Source: Pegea sp. RAD2-039 (lineage: Eukaryota; Chordata; Thaliacea; Salpida; Salpidae). Taken from it: a stretch of 64,000 nt of DNA. The stretch spans positions 5,456,001 through 5,520,000 of the forward strand of contig JAQGEQ010000071.1 in NCBI GenBank assembly GCA_034620365.1. The letters run 5' to 3'. Both the position numbers and the translations under genes were made by a program. Position 1 is the first letter of the stretch; each line of letters opens with the position of its first letter. The notes under the pieces are model-generated. The model did no database searches. It was not told the DNA's origin and saw only the letters and a list, made by a program, of their open reading frames with translations. Positions 24,401 to 38,231 of the stretch are shown piece after piece.

Positions 24401-26654
24401 GTTTTTTCATAATTTTTTAAAGCTTTTCGAAAGCTCCATCCACCTTTTATATATCCTAAAAAAGTTGAAATTTTCAACTAAATACTTCAACTGAGCAACA
24501 ACCCTGCTTTGTAACCTGTTATATCCTGCTTTACAAAGTTTAAAAGCCCAATATATAATTGGCAGTCAGCCATAATAATTCTTCTTTGAATTTGATCTAT
24601 CGCTGCTGATATATTCACATTCTACAGAGTTGTTAGTAGTATTAGTGAATTTTTTTCTAATAAAAACTAATATATAACATTTAAATCAATAATATGTTGA
24701 ATAATTTTATCAATCGATATTTGAACAATGATATCAGAATTAAGAATATGAAAGCTATTCAATTTTATAAGATAAATTATAATTTGAGTGACAGAAAACA
24801 ATTAAATTATCATTTATCAACACATTGAGTTGTATTAATAAAATAAATAGCTAAACAAAGTTATTTATATAAATATGACTCGTTTAAATTTTATAATGTT
24901 AAGATAACTTTTTAAATTGATGAAAATTTTCTAAAATTTGAAATAGTAGAGATAGTCATAAGTTTTTTGAAATTTGCTGTACTTGTTTGAATATCCGATT
25001 TTTAAAGTTTTCAAATGAATTGTCAGGTTCACAAAACTGCAACGTTTGTTTGACACAAGAGAGCGCCTCATCTAACTTGCTTTCATCTAATGTTAGAAAA
25101 GCTAACTGAAAAAACAAAATTATAAATTTCTAACTTTTAACAACATCATTTTTAGTATGAAAAATAATATTTGTAAACAAAGAAAATAAAAATTTATTAC
25201 TTGTTATTAAAATTGTTTAGATAATAGCAAAAGAATGATTAAAGACAGTACACACAAATCTATAAGAAAGTTAATTTAGGTTTGGTTATCAGAAAGCACA
25301 ATAAAAGCTTTGATATATCATCTAAATTAGAATTTCAAGTACAAACAGTTAACAAAAAAGCTAATCTTTAAAAATTGTCAACCAACATTACCAAAATACT
25401 TGTCATAACAAACAACAACTTATCATAATGTACCTCACTCTAATCATACTATATACCCAAATTTGAATTCAGAAAATAACTTATAATATCATTTATATTA
25501 AGGCAAGTTTTTGCATTGATTTATAGAAAAATTGTCTAAGTAAATTTTCTAAATTTAAAACTTACCAATATTTTAATGAAGCTATAACAAGATGATAATA
25601 ATGGACTATGATCTCTGCAAAATAGATCTTAATGAAATTAAATTGTAGTTGTAGAGTTGGAAATAAAAAAGCTTTGAGTTAACTTTCATAAGTTATTATG
25701 AAAGTCGAATTTACAAAGAATTAAAAAATTAAATCAAAAATTAAAAATATTAAACTTTCAATATCACAAAAGTAGATTTTTAGAAAACAAAAACTAATAA
25801 AAGAAATGAAAAGAAGAATAAAATTATCTGAAAAGAAAGTTTAAAATAGATTGATAAAGTATTTATAAAAATATCAAAACATAATATACTAAGAATTCCA
25901 ATGAGTATAATGAGTATAGTTTTGTTAAAAGTCATTAAATTTATATAAAAATAATCAATAAATTAATTTTATAGCAAAATTAGATTATTAAAATCTTGTT
26001 TATAATAAGCTTTTAGCAAAAGTTACTTCTATAAAAAAACAGACATCATTCACGAAATCTAAAAATAGCTTGAACAAAAAAGCATGCTTTGCATAATAAA
26101 CAGTTTATTAAGTATAATTTTAGCAGTTTAGATGTTCTATTACTAAGAATTATAAAAATATAACTAAAGTTCATACTTTTCTATTAAATTATTTAACGTT
26201 GCAAGACTTTGTTTAAAAAGTATTTTCAAAGTTTTAGAACACATGTTTTGACCTTACAGTCAATAAAGTGAAATATACATGAAGTAATATATTTATACTT
26301 AGTAAATTTCATGTAAGCAAAGTTTTAGAAGATTTAAAAATAATAATATATCTAATAAAAATACTTATAAATAATATTGTGTTAATAAATTTATAACTTT
26401 TAGGTACAGTGATTTTTCTTTATAGATACAAAAATCTGACATGTTGAAAATCATGCAAATAAACTAAAAAATCAATTTAAGGTAGCAAAAAAGTTTAAAC
26501 TAAATCAAAAAAATATATATACTCACTTATGCTTACGAAAAAGTTCTTCTGCTAGCAAAGTTTCATTATTAATAAGTAAAATTATTCCCCTAGATGCTAT
26601 TAAGTTTTCATCTACAACCTCATCGTCACCTTTTGACGTGCTCATCATAAACAT
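21423..26654 (-). CDS. TTC39: TTC39-family tetratricopeptide protein (Iml2/DUF3808 superfamily)
   Basis: TTC39 proteins are TPR-like cytosolic proteins; vertebrate members have been linked to lipid metabolism but no enzyme activity is known. Fifteen exons: 26527..26654, 25566..25614, 24983..25105, 24516..24621, 24361..24455, 24261..24304, 23945..24208, 23703..23868, 23035..23128, 22654..22708, 22536..22588, 22321..22430, 21850..21973, 21636..21754, 21423..21575. Total 1683 nt, 560 aa. The diagnostic core is GHGAFNLVLSFIPPKYLKL followed by LVGFNGDRNVGIESLR, matching GAFNLMLSLLP...LEFIGFSGNR..GL..L in TTC39A/B. Upstream, YIKGGWSFRKALKNYEK matches FIKGGLKIRTSYQIYKE; downstream, EIMYLWNTL and ITPFAYFEISLIYLQS match the human C-terminal half. 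Start codon is uncertain among three nearby ATGs (26654, 26648, 26645). The C-terminus is about 18 residues shorter than human. Which TTC39 subtype cannot be told. Confidence 0.9.
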
Positions 26655-28806
26655 ATGCAGCGCCTAATTTAAGAATAACTATGAAGCATTTAACTAACCA
26701 GAAGTTATACTCTGTTTAAGGGGATCTCCCCGGAAAGAGAGTAAATAAAAAAGCAGAAGAACTTTTGTAGTTCAGTTAAAAAAGATTTCAGTAAACCAAA
26801 AATTCACTTTATATAAAACTAGCAGTAATAATAAAATTATCTGTAGAAGTTAATTTAAAATCAGCTATTTTATTTTTAAAAATTTACTGTTGATTCAATA
26901 TTAGAATATACTTTCAAATAGTAGTGGCTCGATTTTTCAAATCTAGTAATATTAGCCAGTTTGCCAATTTGTTAAAACATTACCGAAATAAATAACTTGT
27001 TGATTAACAACTAAATTGTTAAAGTAATTATCTAACTAACAATCTTATAAATTTTTTGAGTAGAAATGGTTAATGGTTGTTATTAAATTAAGCTTTGTAA
27101 GTGTTATTTTTGTAAAATATTGAATTTAATAAATAAGGATTTTCTAAATTAAAAATAAAAGAATACTAAATAAACTTGGCCTTAAAATTTTTTAGATAGT
27201 TCAAATTAAAGTTTAAGCTAGTAAAAAGTTTGAGAATCACCAAGCATGTAAGATGATCTGTTTGCTACTCAAAATAAACTTTTTTATTAAGTCCCTTATT
27301 AACCTGAACTTTATTAATCGTATTTCATAATTTAAATCAAATTTAGCATATAGTTTGTCAATATTAAGTCAGTTGTATGAAAATTGAAAGAAAATAAGTA
27401 AAAAACTGCTAAACAACAAAATATCGAAGCTTATAAGTTTAAAACTGCAAAATGAAGCAAATGTTAAATGAAAAAATTAATATCTTATCAAGTTATTAGT
27501 GGTTTCATTTATTTTAACTTTCTATAAAATCTTGGAAATGACGTTCTTGAAGAGTAGTTTGAGAAAAAAAAAACTTTTCTGTTATAAATAAGTATATAGA
27601 AATATAAATTTTCATTTTAAATGATATATTTAAGCTACCAAACTTTAAGCTGCAACATAAGGTCTTAATTAGTCTTATGATAATTAGAATAAAAATTCTA
27701 GGTGCCGTTTAAGAAGAGAATATTTTGCAGTTAAATCTAGAGTAACTCAGTTTTATGAACAACTTAAATTCTGGCGGACAACGAATAATTCTGATATTCT
27801 AAGTTAAAACAATAATAAACTTTATTTTTAAACTGTAGCTTAGTTGATAGCAATGCCATTATTTATTTTTATAAAAGTAATCACTAAGTAAATAAGCCCA
27901 TATTCACTAAAACATTGACTTTTTTCTTTTAAAAATCATTTTTTAAATTTATTATATGTAAACACTTTTTTTTTGGTAAACTTTAAAAACACATTACTTT
28001 CTTCAGTCTGCATGCTTCTACAGCATTCATTTTTTTTGGAATATCTCAATAGTTCAAGATTGTTAATGTGTTTTGATTTTTAAAATTTTTATATTTATAT
28101 GTTATGTAATAAAATCTTGAATGCATTTTTTAGTAGCATAATTTTTTATTATTTTTATTTTTTTTATAAATTGTGCTTTTTTATTTATTTTATTCTTATA
28201 TTATGGTTTTTAAACTGTTATAAAATTTAGTTGGATTTTTCAATCAGTACATTTTGAAAAATAAAATAAATTAATAATAATAGAAATTATAGAAATAATT
28301 AAATAAAATAATTCATTCTATCAATTTTGTATAAAATAAATCAAATAGTTGCATAAAATTTGTTAAATTAATGAAGTATCATTTCTATTTTAATTACTTT
28401 TTTTTTATCTTAGTGAAGATTTTATAGATGAATACTTATTCAATTTTAATTAGATCTAAAATTATTATTAAGTAAATTTTTTTGTTTACTACAACTATTT
28501 ACTACAACATATGTTGTTGTTATTATGCAATATATTAGTTACAATTTAGAACTATAAATGTTATTTTATTCATCATATCATGTTATTATAAGCTTGATAT
28601 TTATTATTTAAATGAAATTAATAGTTTATAACTTTTTATTAAAATCGTAAATTTATTTGTTGAATTTTTCTGTCATCTATGTTTTTTGTTGACATATCAA
28701 TTAAAGAACTAATTTTTAAATATTTTATTCATTGACAAATGTAAATGTTGTTGGTGATAGAATTTTGAAAATAATTTAATTAACTTGAGATTGCAAAATA
28801 AGAAAA
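26655..28806. other. divergent intergenic region between TTC39 and MAP3K1
   Basis: The two genes point away from each other here, so both promoters should lie inside. An acceptor at 26664-26665 shows the first TTC39 coding exon is preceded by an intron, so a leader exon lies farther right. The rest is AT-rich with T-runs around 27960-28200 and no coding exon seen. Confidence 0.55.
26720..26731. promoter_or_regulatory. kappa-B-like motif upstream of TTC39
   Basis: The 12-mer GGGGATCTCCCC has symmetric GGGGA/TCCCC arms and its first ten bases fit the NF-kappa-B/Rel consensus GGGRNNYYCC exactly. It is an isolated GC-rich island in strongly AT-rich DNA, 57 nt upstream of the first coding TTC39 exon on the minus strand. 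Function is inference only. Confidence 0.25.
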
Positions 28807-31800
28807 ATGGATCTCCCTTCTAAAGCTGCAAAATCAATTTATGGTTGTGAGTTATTTTTGATATATTTTTATATGTAGTGTCATAAGACTCATTTTTGTC
28901 TTAATATAGATCCTAAAAGGAACAATCCCTGCTTACAAGATGTTTCAAATCACAAAAGCTACAGGTCTTTTCGCCAAGAGATGGTAAATACTCTATATAC
29001 TTCAAAAAAAGTCATTGGTGATAATAATTATTATTCATAGATATCTGCTGTTGAAAAATCATCTTTTTTAGTTCTACAACATTCAAATTCTAGTTGCTTT
29101 AAAGTAATTGATGATCTGATGAAAATGTTTCTAGTAGAGCTTGGTCCACAGGTTTTTAAATCATATAATCATCAGAATGATGTTTATTTATGTTTTGTAT
29201 TTATAGGTGTGTGGTTGTCAAGATTCACCTTGTTGTAAGCATGTGATGTATGTGATGCTGAAGACTTTGAGATTAGATCCTTATTGTGAATCCACATGGA
29301 GTTCTAGATTGAATCCTCATCAAGTTAGATCTTTTATTTTCTTATATCAGTTATCAATAAACTCTCATCAAACTTGTGACACTTTTTTGCATCAAATCCT
29401 CATCTGCCTTTTACTCACTTTCTTTTGAGTAGGTTAATAAGTTGCTTGGGAACTACAGAACTTACAAGTTAGCATTAGCTGAAGGATCCCGAAAAAAACG
29501 CAATTCAAAGTCGATAGTGGAACAGTTTAAAACTGAAATGTGAGTCAGACTTCTTTTTAGTGAATCCTTTTAAATATCTGATGTAATTTTCTTTTAAGTG
29601 TTGAAAGTTATCCTTGCATCCTCTGTTCACGAATAGTGCCACGTTGTGATTCAAATATGAAATGTCACAGTTGTTTCTATTACTTTCATTCTAAATGTTT
29701 CTCTTTTTGTAAGTATTCTTCTCATTTAATAACCGAATAAATAGTTTTCTTATTAAGGGCATGACCAATTTCTGGGGCGAAATAATCAAGTTCTTTGCCC
29801 TGTTTGTGAAGAACAAGTTGATTCACAAGACAGCTCAGATGAATCTGTTGAAAGTCTAACAGTAGAAGAGCTTGCTGAGTTTACAAATGGAAATACCCTT
29901 GTTCGTAAACATCTCTATTTGTTGATATTAAAATGATTTTTCTTCAGGAAACAATGTCGGAGAATATGTCAAAGATGTCCTCTTTAAAACTATCATCAGC
30001 TCACATCGTAAAATCTCTTCAGAAAACTCTTCTAGAAACTCTATACTTTCCAAGGGTTCAACAATCGTAAATAAATTTTCAAAAGTATCATTTATTTTCT
30101 AATATTTTCTTATGTAGAGGTTCTTTTGATCGCACCAACATTCCTGATGCTTCGACAACTTGTACAAATGAGTTTAGTGTCGCACCCAACAAGCTAGTCA
30201 CCGTAGCTTGCCAAATACTAGCTGCTTCTTTTATCGACGATGACTTTGAGGTGTTTGAAACAGCTACTGTGAGTTCATCAACTTCTTGAAAAGTTTTTAT
30301 TTTGTAACCATAGTTAATCTGATGCCTTTCTCCTAGCTTAGTTTTAAACTTGATGATTTGATAACATTTTTCATGATAATGTCTCCTTGAAAAGTGATTT
30401 TCTCCCAACTCTGCTTATGTATACAGGTAACATTCAAACATTTGATGTTGTGTGCTTTCTGCAAGTCTAAAGGTGACGTAGAAGATTTTCAACATCAACT
30501 TTATCCAGTCATTGAATCGTTAATATTACGTTGTGCTGACTGTAAAAAGTTTGTCAAATATACGAAAAGATGAATAATTTGCAAACCACTTCATGTATTT
30601 GCAGACAAGTTCGTGAGATTACTTTAAAAACTTTAGGCGATTTTTGTGATAGTTCAATTTGTACTGAGCTCTATGACCTTGGATTCAAGAAAGATCCTTC
30701 TAACAGTAAGTTGATTGGATGATACTTTTTTCACTTCTTCATCTACATCTTTTTCAGTTTCTCAACAAGCTGGAAATGTAGAATATCTGGTAAGCTTTTT
30801 GGATATGAAGCGAGAAATGTGTAGTGAAAACCACCAGTGGTTAATTGCAAGGTTGAAACTAATCAACAACTTGCTGATTGAATTCCGCCACGAGTTTATC
30901 ATCAGGTAATTTACAACTTTCCAAATCTATCGTTTGATAAACCAACAAATTCAAGTTTTCTATTTTCTATCTCTCTTCTGTTAAAAACAACAAACTTAAA
31001 TCATTCGAAAATAACTTCTGAATTGTCTCAAACACGCTCTAACATCAACTTGTGTTCAAGCAAGCGTGACAAGTCACTGGTGAATTCTTTGCATGCAAAC
31101 TAACTTCTTGTTGGCAGCGGTGACGATGAAGATAGCGAAAATACTTCCTTTTCTCCTGGTTTGCAACAAATATTCACAATCGTCCAATTTGCCCTGACCT
31201 GTAAAGCCAATCTGTCTGGACATTACAATCAAATGGCCCAGTTGGTTCTGGATCAGGTAAGAAGACACAGATCAGATAATTGATTTGATCTTCAAGATAC
31301 TTTTAGATTAATTCAATCTCTGCTGAATGTGCAGAAGAAGATGAAGTTCTTGTTGAACAATTTATCATTGAAAAGAGCAATGAATTGAAAAATGAAAATT
31401 CTTCACAGCATCCGTAAATGATCCTCATCCTCATCATGATCTTCACCAACTCTTCCTCTTTCAGATATCGCTTCTTAAATCCTTTTTATGAAGTTGTTGA
31501 TCTTCATCTCAAAGACCCCATCCCATCAACTTCCCGCCACAATATTCCTCCAATATTCCGTCACAAGAAACCGAAAGTACCATCACGTGACCGACCGGAA
31601 GTTCCACCGCGCGACGAATCGCAGCAACCTCCAGAAGTCCCTCCGCGTGAACCTATCGTTCCTCCACGCCCCAAACCCGCGATTCCACCGCGACTCGTCC
31701 AAATCAACAACCAAACCTCACCGCTTCAAGCTAACAAAGTGAGATTTTCATCAATGACGTCATCACCTCATATGTGACGTCACAGGCATCACGTGCAACT

Positions 31801-33964
31801 TCTTCAAACTATGAAGAGATCGCCGACTACGCTACACTACATCCGAGTGAACGCGCGCGTCAGATACGCGATATACGCGAGACTTGGACACCTCTATGTG
31901 CAAATATTAGTCCAGAATCTTCCCCGACCACTGTGTCCGCCTCTCTCTGGTTGACCCGAAGTACCGACCCACAGTCATATGATGTTGTGTTTAGTGGACC
32001 AATCAAAAAGAGCCAGGACCTGAGTCCAATTAGGGACGTGTACACGCGCTCGATTAGTTGCGAATATCCCAACTCCAGTCCGAAGTCCTCTAGTCACGGT
32101 AAGTCATCGCGACTTTGAAACGCGATCACGTGACCCGGTGATCTTCAGGAGTGAGTTTGGAGTCAAGATCAATTGAAGATCTTCAAATGAAGAAGATGAG
32201 GAAGAAATATTTAGATTGTGATGTGAAGACAGACTCGGTTATGAAACGCCGCGGAATCGCGCTTTTTTCGTCATCTTCCATCTTTTCTACTAACTTGAAG
32301 GTCGGAATCGCTGAATCGCGTTTCACTTCATCATGTTCTAACTTCCAGGACTCCAAGTATCAGCATCTGATGTTCGCGTCTTCTGATCGCGATTCATCTG
32401 TGAATCCGATCCAATCAGATTCACAATCCGTTGAAGGATCAGACGATACCGGAAGTGACGACACAGAAGGATTCGACGCGGATCTGGAGACCTTAAACGA
32501 CTCCAAGGTCGTCAAGTACAAGTCGAAGCACGCGAGAAGCGATCGAGAAGCGAGAATCGAAAAGATGTGGCGACGAAAAGCTCGAAAGTTGTCGATGAGT
32601 AAACACGAACACATCGCGTTTCGAAGCTCCACAGAAAGTCTTGTAGATGTGCAGGTAATTGTGCGGATGAATATGTGATTAGGATCTCATTTCTTTAATC
32701 ATCTAGTCTCCTGTATCTCGACGAAGATGCAAAAAGTCAACTGTTGTGCCCCAGTTGTCATGGCAACACGACGAAGTGGACATCATTCGCGTGCAGACCC
32801 CTTTGGTTAGCAACGTGTCTCAAGTTCGAGTCCACTTCGGGCTAAATTGGGTTTTTGTTCCAGAACAAGGGCTATGTGGAAGGTATTGATTGGTTTAAGG
32901 GACCCAAGATTGGATTTGGTGGTTCCTGTTCTTGTTTCCAGGCACGTGATGTAAAGACCGGCAAGTTGATGGCCGTCAAACAGGTATGGTAGTGTCCCTG
33001 GACATTATTTCTTCATCAATTACTTCCTGTCCAGATTCACATTCCACCACCAATTGGTCGAATGGTCAGGGACACTTGTAGTTCGTCCGTGGTTTCTGAA
33101 ATCCATTTCCTACGAGCTCTCGACCATCCTAATGTGGTTAAATTGGTCGGGGCCACAAAAGGTCCTTTGTTTTATAATATTTTTATGGAATGGTGCCCAA
33201 GTAAGTCTGCGGTTATCAGCTGTGACTCATCAACATGTGCTGATGACTAACCTGTCACTAGATGGTACAGTGTCTAGACTACTACAACAATACGGTCGCT
33301 TTGAGGACTCAGTTATTTCAGTTTACATCAAACAATTGTTAGAAGGTCTCCGTTACATTCACAGCAGAAGAATTATTCATCGAGACATCAAAGGTGAAGT
33401 CGCCTACATTAAAGCTTTCAAACGCCGCCAACAATTTCCAATCACTCCCTAGGTTCTAATCTGTTGATTGCGAAGAACGGCAAGAAGTTAAAGATCACTG
33501 ATTTTGGATCAGCTGCGATGTTGTCATCATCGAAGACTTTTAAGGGTGAATTTAAAGATCAGATGACTGGAACTATCGCTTACATGTCCCCTGAGGTATC
33601 ATCTTCTTGATCTTCTTTTGTTTTTACAAACTTTTGGAGTAGGTCTTGAGAGGCGAGCATTATGGAAGAAGTACAGACATCTGGGGCTGTGGATGTGTAA
33701 TCGTTGAGATGTGTACAGGGGCACCTCCTTGGAGTGAAAACTACTCCAATCAATTCTCACTTCTTTATTTCGTTCGTAAATTCATTTATTTGTTCATCAA
33801 ATCTGATGATAAAATCTTTACAGATCGGGCAGTCTTCATCATCTCCTGATGCGCCTGCGGACATGAATTGTGATATGAAAGATATGTGTTCACTGTGCTT
33901 CAACAAAGACCCTAACCATCGACCCACAGCAGAACAATTACTTCAGCATTCATTTGTTCAATAA
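28807..33964 (+). CDS. MAP3K1: MAP3K1/MEKK1 with SWIM, RING and kinase domains
   Basis: MEKK1 is both a MAP3K feeding JNK/ERK and a RING E3 ligase. Twenty-four exons, all GT-AG, sum to 3609 nt (1202 aa): 28807..28843, 28910..28983, 29041..29151, 29207..29323, 29433..29539, 29599..29708, 29758..29900, 29948..30066, 30118..30268, 30427..30548, 30605..30705, 30758..30905, 31118..31256, 31307..31413, 31465..31738, 31786..32098, 32149..32654, 32707..32805, 32864..32983, 33035..33200, 33262..33393, 33453..33595, 33643..33771, 33824..33964. SWIM: C76, C78, C84, H86. RING: C155/C158, C171/C174, H179/C182, C199/C202. A helical TOG-like region follows. Four PxxPxR motifs lie at 573-605. Kinase: glycine loop 42-50 of the 900s (IGFGGSCSC), K965, HRD 1061-1063, DFG 1082-1084, APE replaced by SPE. 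Human is 1512 aa; the N-terminus here is much shorter. Introns are mostly 47-66 nt. Confidence 0.96.
31755..31782. promoter_or_regulatory. Paired CRE/ATF palindromes inside a 47-nt MAP3K1 intron
   Basis: Two perfect TGACGTCA octamers (31755..31762 and 31775..31782) lie 20 bp apart, two helical turns, within intron 15 (31739..31785). This is the CREB/ATF/c-Jun-ATF2 consensus. Whether they are bound is unknown. Confidence 0.4.
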
Positions 33965-35887
33965 ACATCTCAGCATCTTTTTCTTTGAACTCTTAGTTGA
34001 TCTGATCTTACATCATACGTATTTCTCACAAATAATTCAAGACACAAACAGTAACTTCTCAAACTTTTAAAAGCGCGCACAATGAGGACATTATCTACAT
34101 CAAATTGTGATCTGGTTAATTTGTAAAAGCATCCATCATTGCCAACTATGCATTCATCACCACGGTATAAGTGCTACATTCACTGTCCTTTCTGTGTTTT
34201 TAGCTAATTTGACGAAAAGGTTGTTTCTGTAAACACTGCTTCTTTGCAGAAGTTTCTATTTTCTATAAGTTTCATGTGAAGCTGTTTTAGTAATTTTTTA
34301 TAAATTCAAATCATTAACGAAGCAAACCAGTGGCTTTTTTTTTAAATTGTGATTTTTTAATAAAATAGCAAGTACCTGAAGTTTGTTTATTTTATTGTTG
34401 TCAAAAAAAGACATTTTAACTTTTCAAAACATTTTTGAAGACAACTTGTATTTTTGGATGATAATTAAAGTATTTATTTAAATTTTAACTTCTCTTAAAA
34501 CCTTTTTTTAGAATAAAACTTTTATTACTTTTTCTTTTAATTTCTAAAATTAATTTCAAATTTTTAAGTTTCTATCTTTTGCGAAACTTTTATAGTTCTT
34601 GGTGTTCTGCTTTTTACTTTTGTCATTGCAGTCCGATTCATTTTGAAAAATCAAATTGTATACGGAGCTTTGAGATGGTTTCGCCACGTGACTAGCTAAT
34701 GACGAATCACAAGTGTTGTGGTTAGATGCAAATCATAGACAGTTTTCTTTTTTAAAATTCTTAGTTAGATTTATTGAGTTAGTTCTTTGTTAAAAAATGG
34801 TTCATATTTTAAAGTTGTAATAATAATAATACTAAATAAGTTCAGAAGACGCTTTCATTAACTTAGACTTGTAAAATCTATGAATATATGTTCTAAATTT
34901 GTATTTATGCAAACAATGTTTAATCTCAAACATGTGATATATTACCTAGCAAGTTGACATAATTGTATCTTAACAGTGTTTGGTTTTTTATGTGTACAAT
35001 ACATATTAGTTATTCTCTAACAAAACTTAAACCGAACAGTAGAACTCGATTAAAAAGTTAAAAAGGAGTTCAAATGTTGAGTCTTTTAAAAACTTAATTG
35101 TAAACACCCTTAAAACTGCTTGTCAAGTTGCACCTAGAAAGTATTCTTACTAAAATGCTTATAGACAAATTTTTTATTAGACTCATTTTTAACGTTAAAA
35201 TTGTATTCTTTTTTTTTGATAACATTATTCAGTTTGAAATAAAGAATTAAAATTTTTAGCTTTTTTAAATACTTGATAAAAGTAATTTCATTTTCAATTA
35301 TAGCTAATCTTCTAAAACTTGCATATACCTTTTCTAAGATACAAATATCTTTTAAGACTTCTAAGCTTAAAAGTTATTAACTATTCGACTATGGCTTGTA
35401 CACACAATAAGGCAGATACTTTAATCTCTTGCAAACCTACAGAATTAGTATTTTTAGTAAACTTTTATAAAGTTACTGCAATAAAAAGACGTTGACTGAG
35501 CTTTTTGAATGGTTATTATAGACATAAGACTTAATTGCTTGTGCAAAAAGACGTTTCTAGACCCTGTAAACACATATTTGCTGAATTTGTTCAGAAATAT
35601 CAACGTTTAGTTTGATGTTTATTACTATTATTATTATTTGTAGCTCTATCGTACATACTATTTGTACGATAGAGCTAATTTAAATGATTTTTTTAGCATT
35701 TTTACAAAGTTTTTATACAAGTTTATTTTCAAGTTCTAATTATAGCTTAAAACTATAAACTGTACTTATCAAACGCAATTTACAAAATATTTAAATGTTC
35801 AAATCGACCATTTTGTCTTGTAGCTACTACGCAACAAATTTACTATCAACAAGTTTAAACTTTTTTACACCTTTTGGTTATTCAATT
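33965..35887. other. intergenic between MAP3K1 and ADPGK
   Basis: MAP3K1 3' UTR on the left, ADPGK promoter and leader on the right. Contains a perfect hairpin at 35641..35677, listed separately. No coding exon seen. Confidence 0.55.
35641..35677. repeat. Perfect 15-bp inverted repeat (hairpin)
   Basis: Arms 35641..35655 (TAGCTCTATCGTACA) and 35663..35677 are exact reverse complements with a 7-nt loop. It is preceded by an ATT-rich run. No coding or tRNA feature accounts for it. Confidence 0.8.

Positions 35888-38231
<2,344 letters not shown>

Noticed and set aside
30088..30408. Minus-strand 106-codon frame
   Set aside because: It runs antisense across MAP3K1 exon 9 and the following intron; the plus strand has the supported exon.
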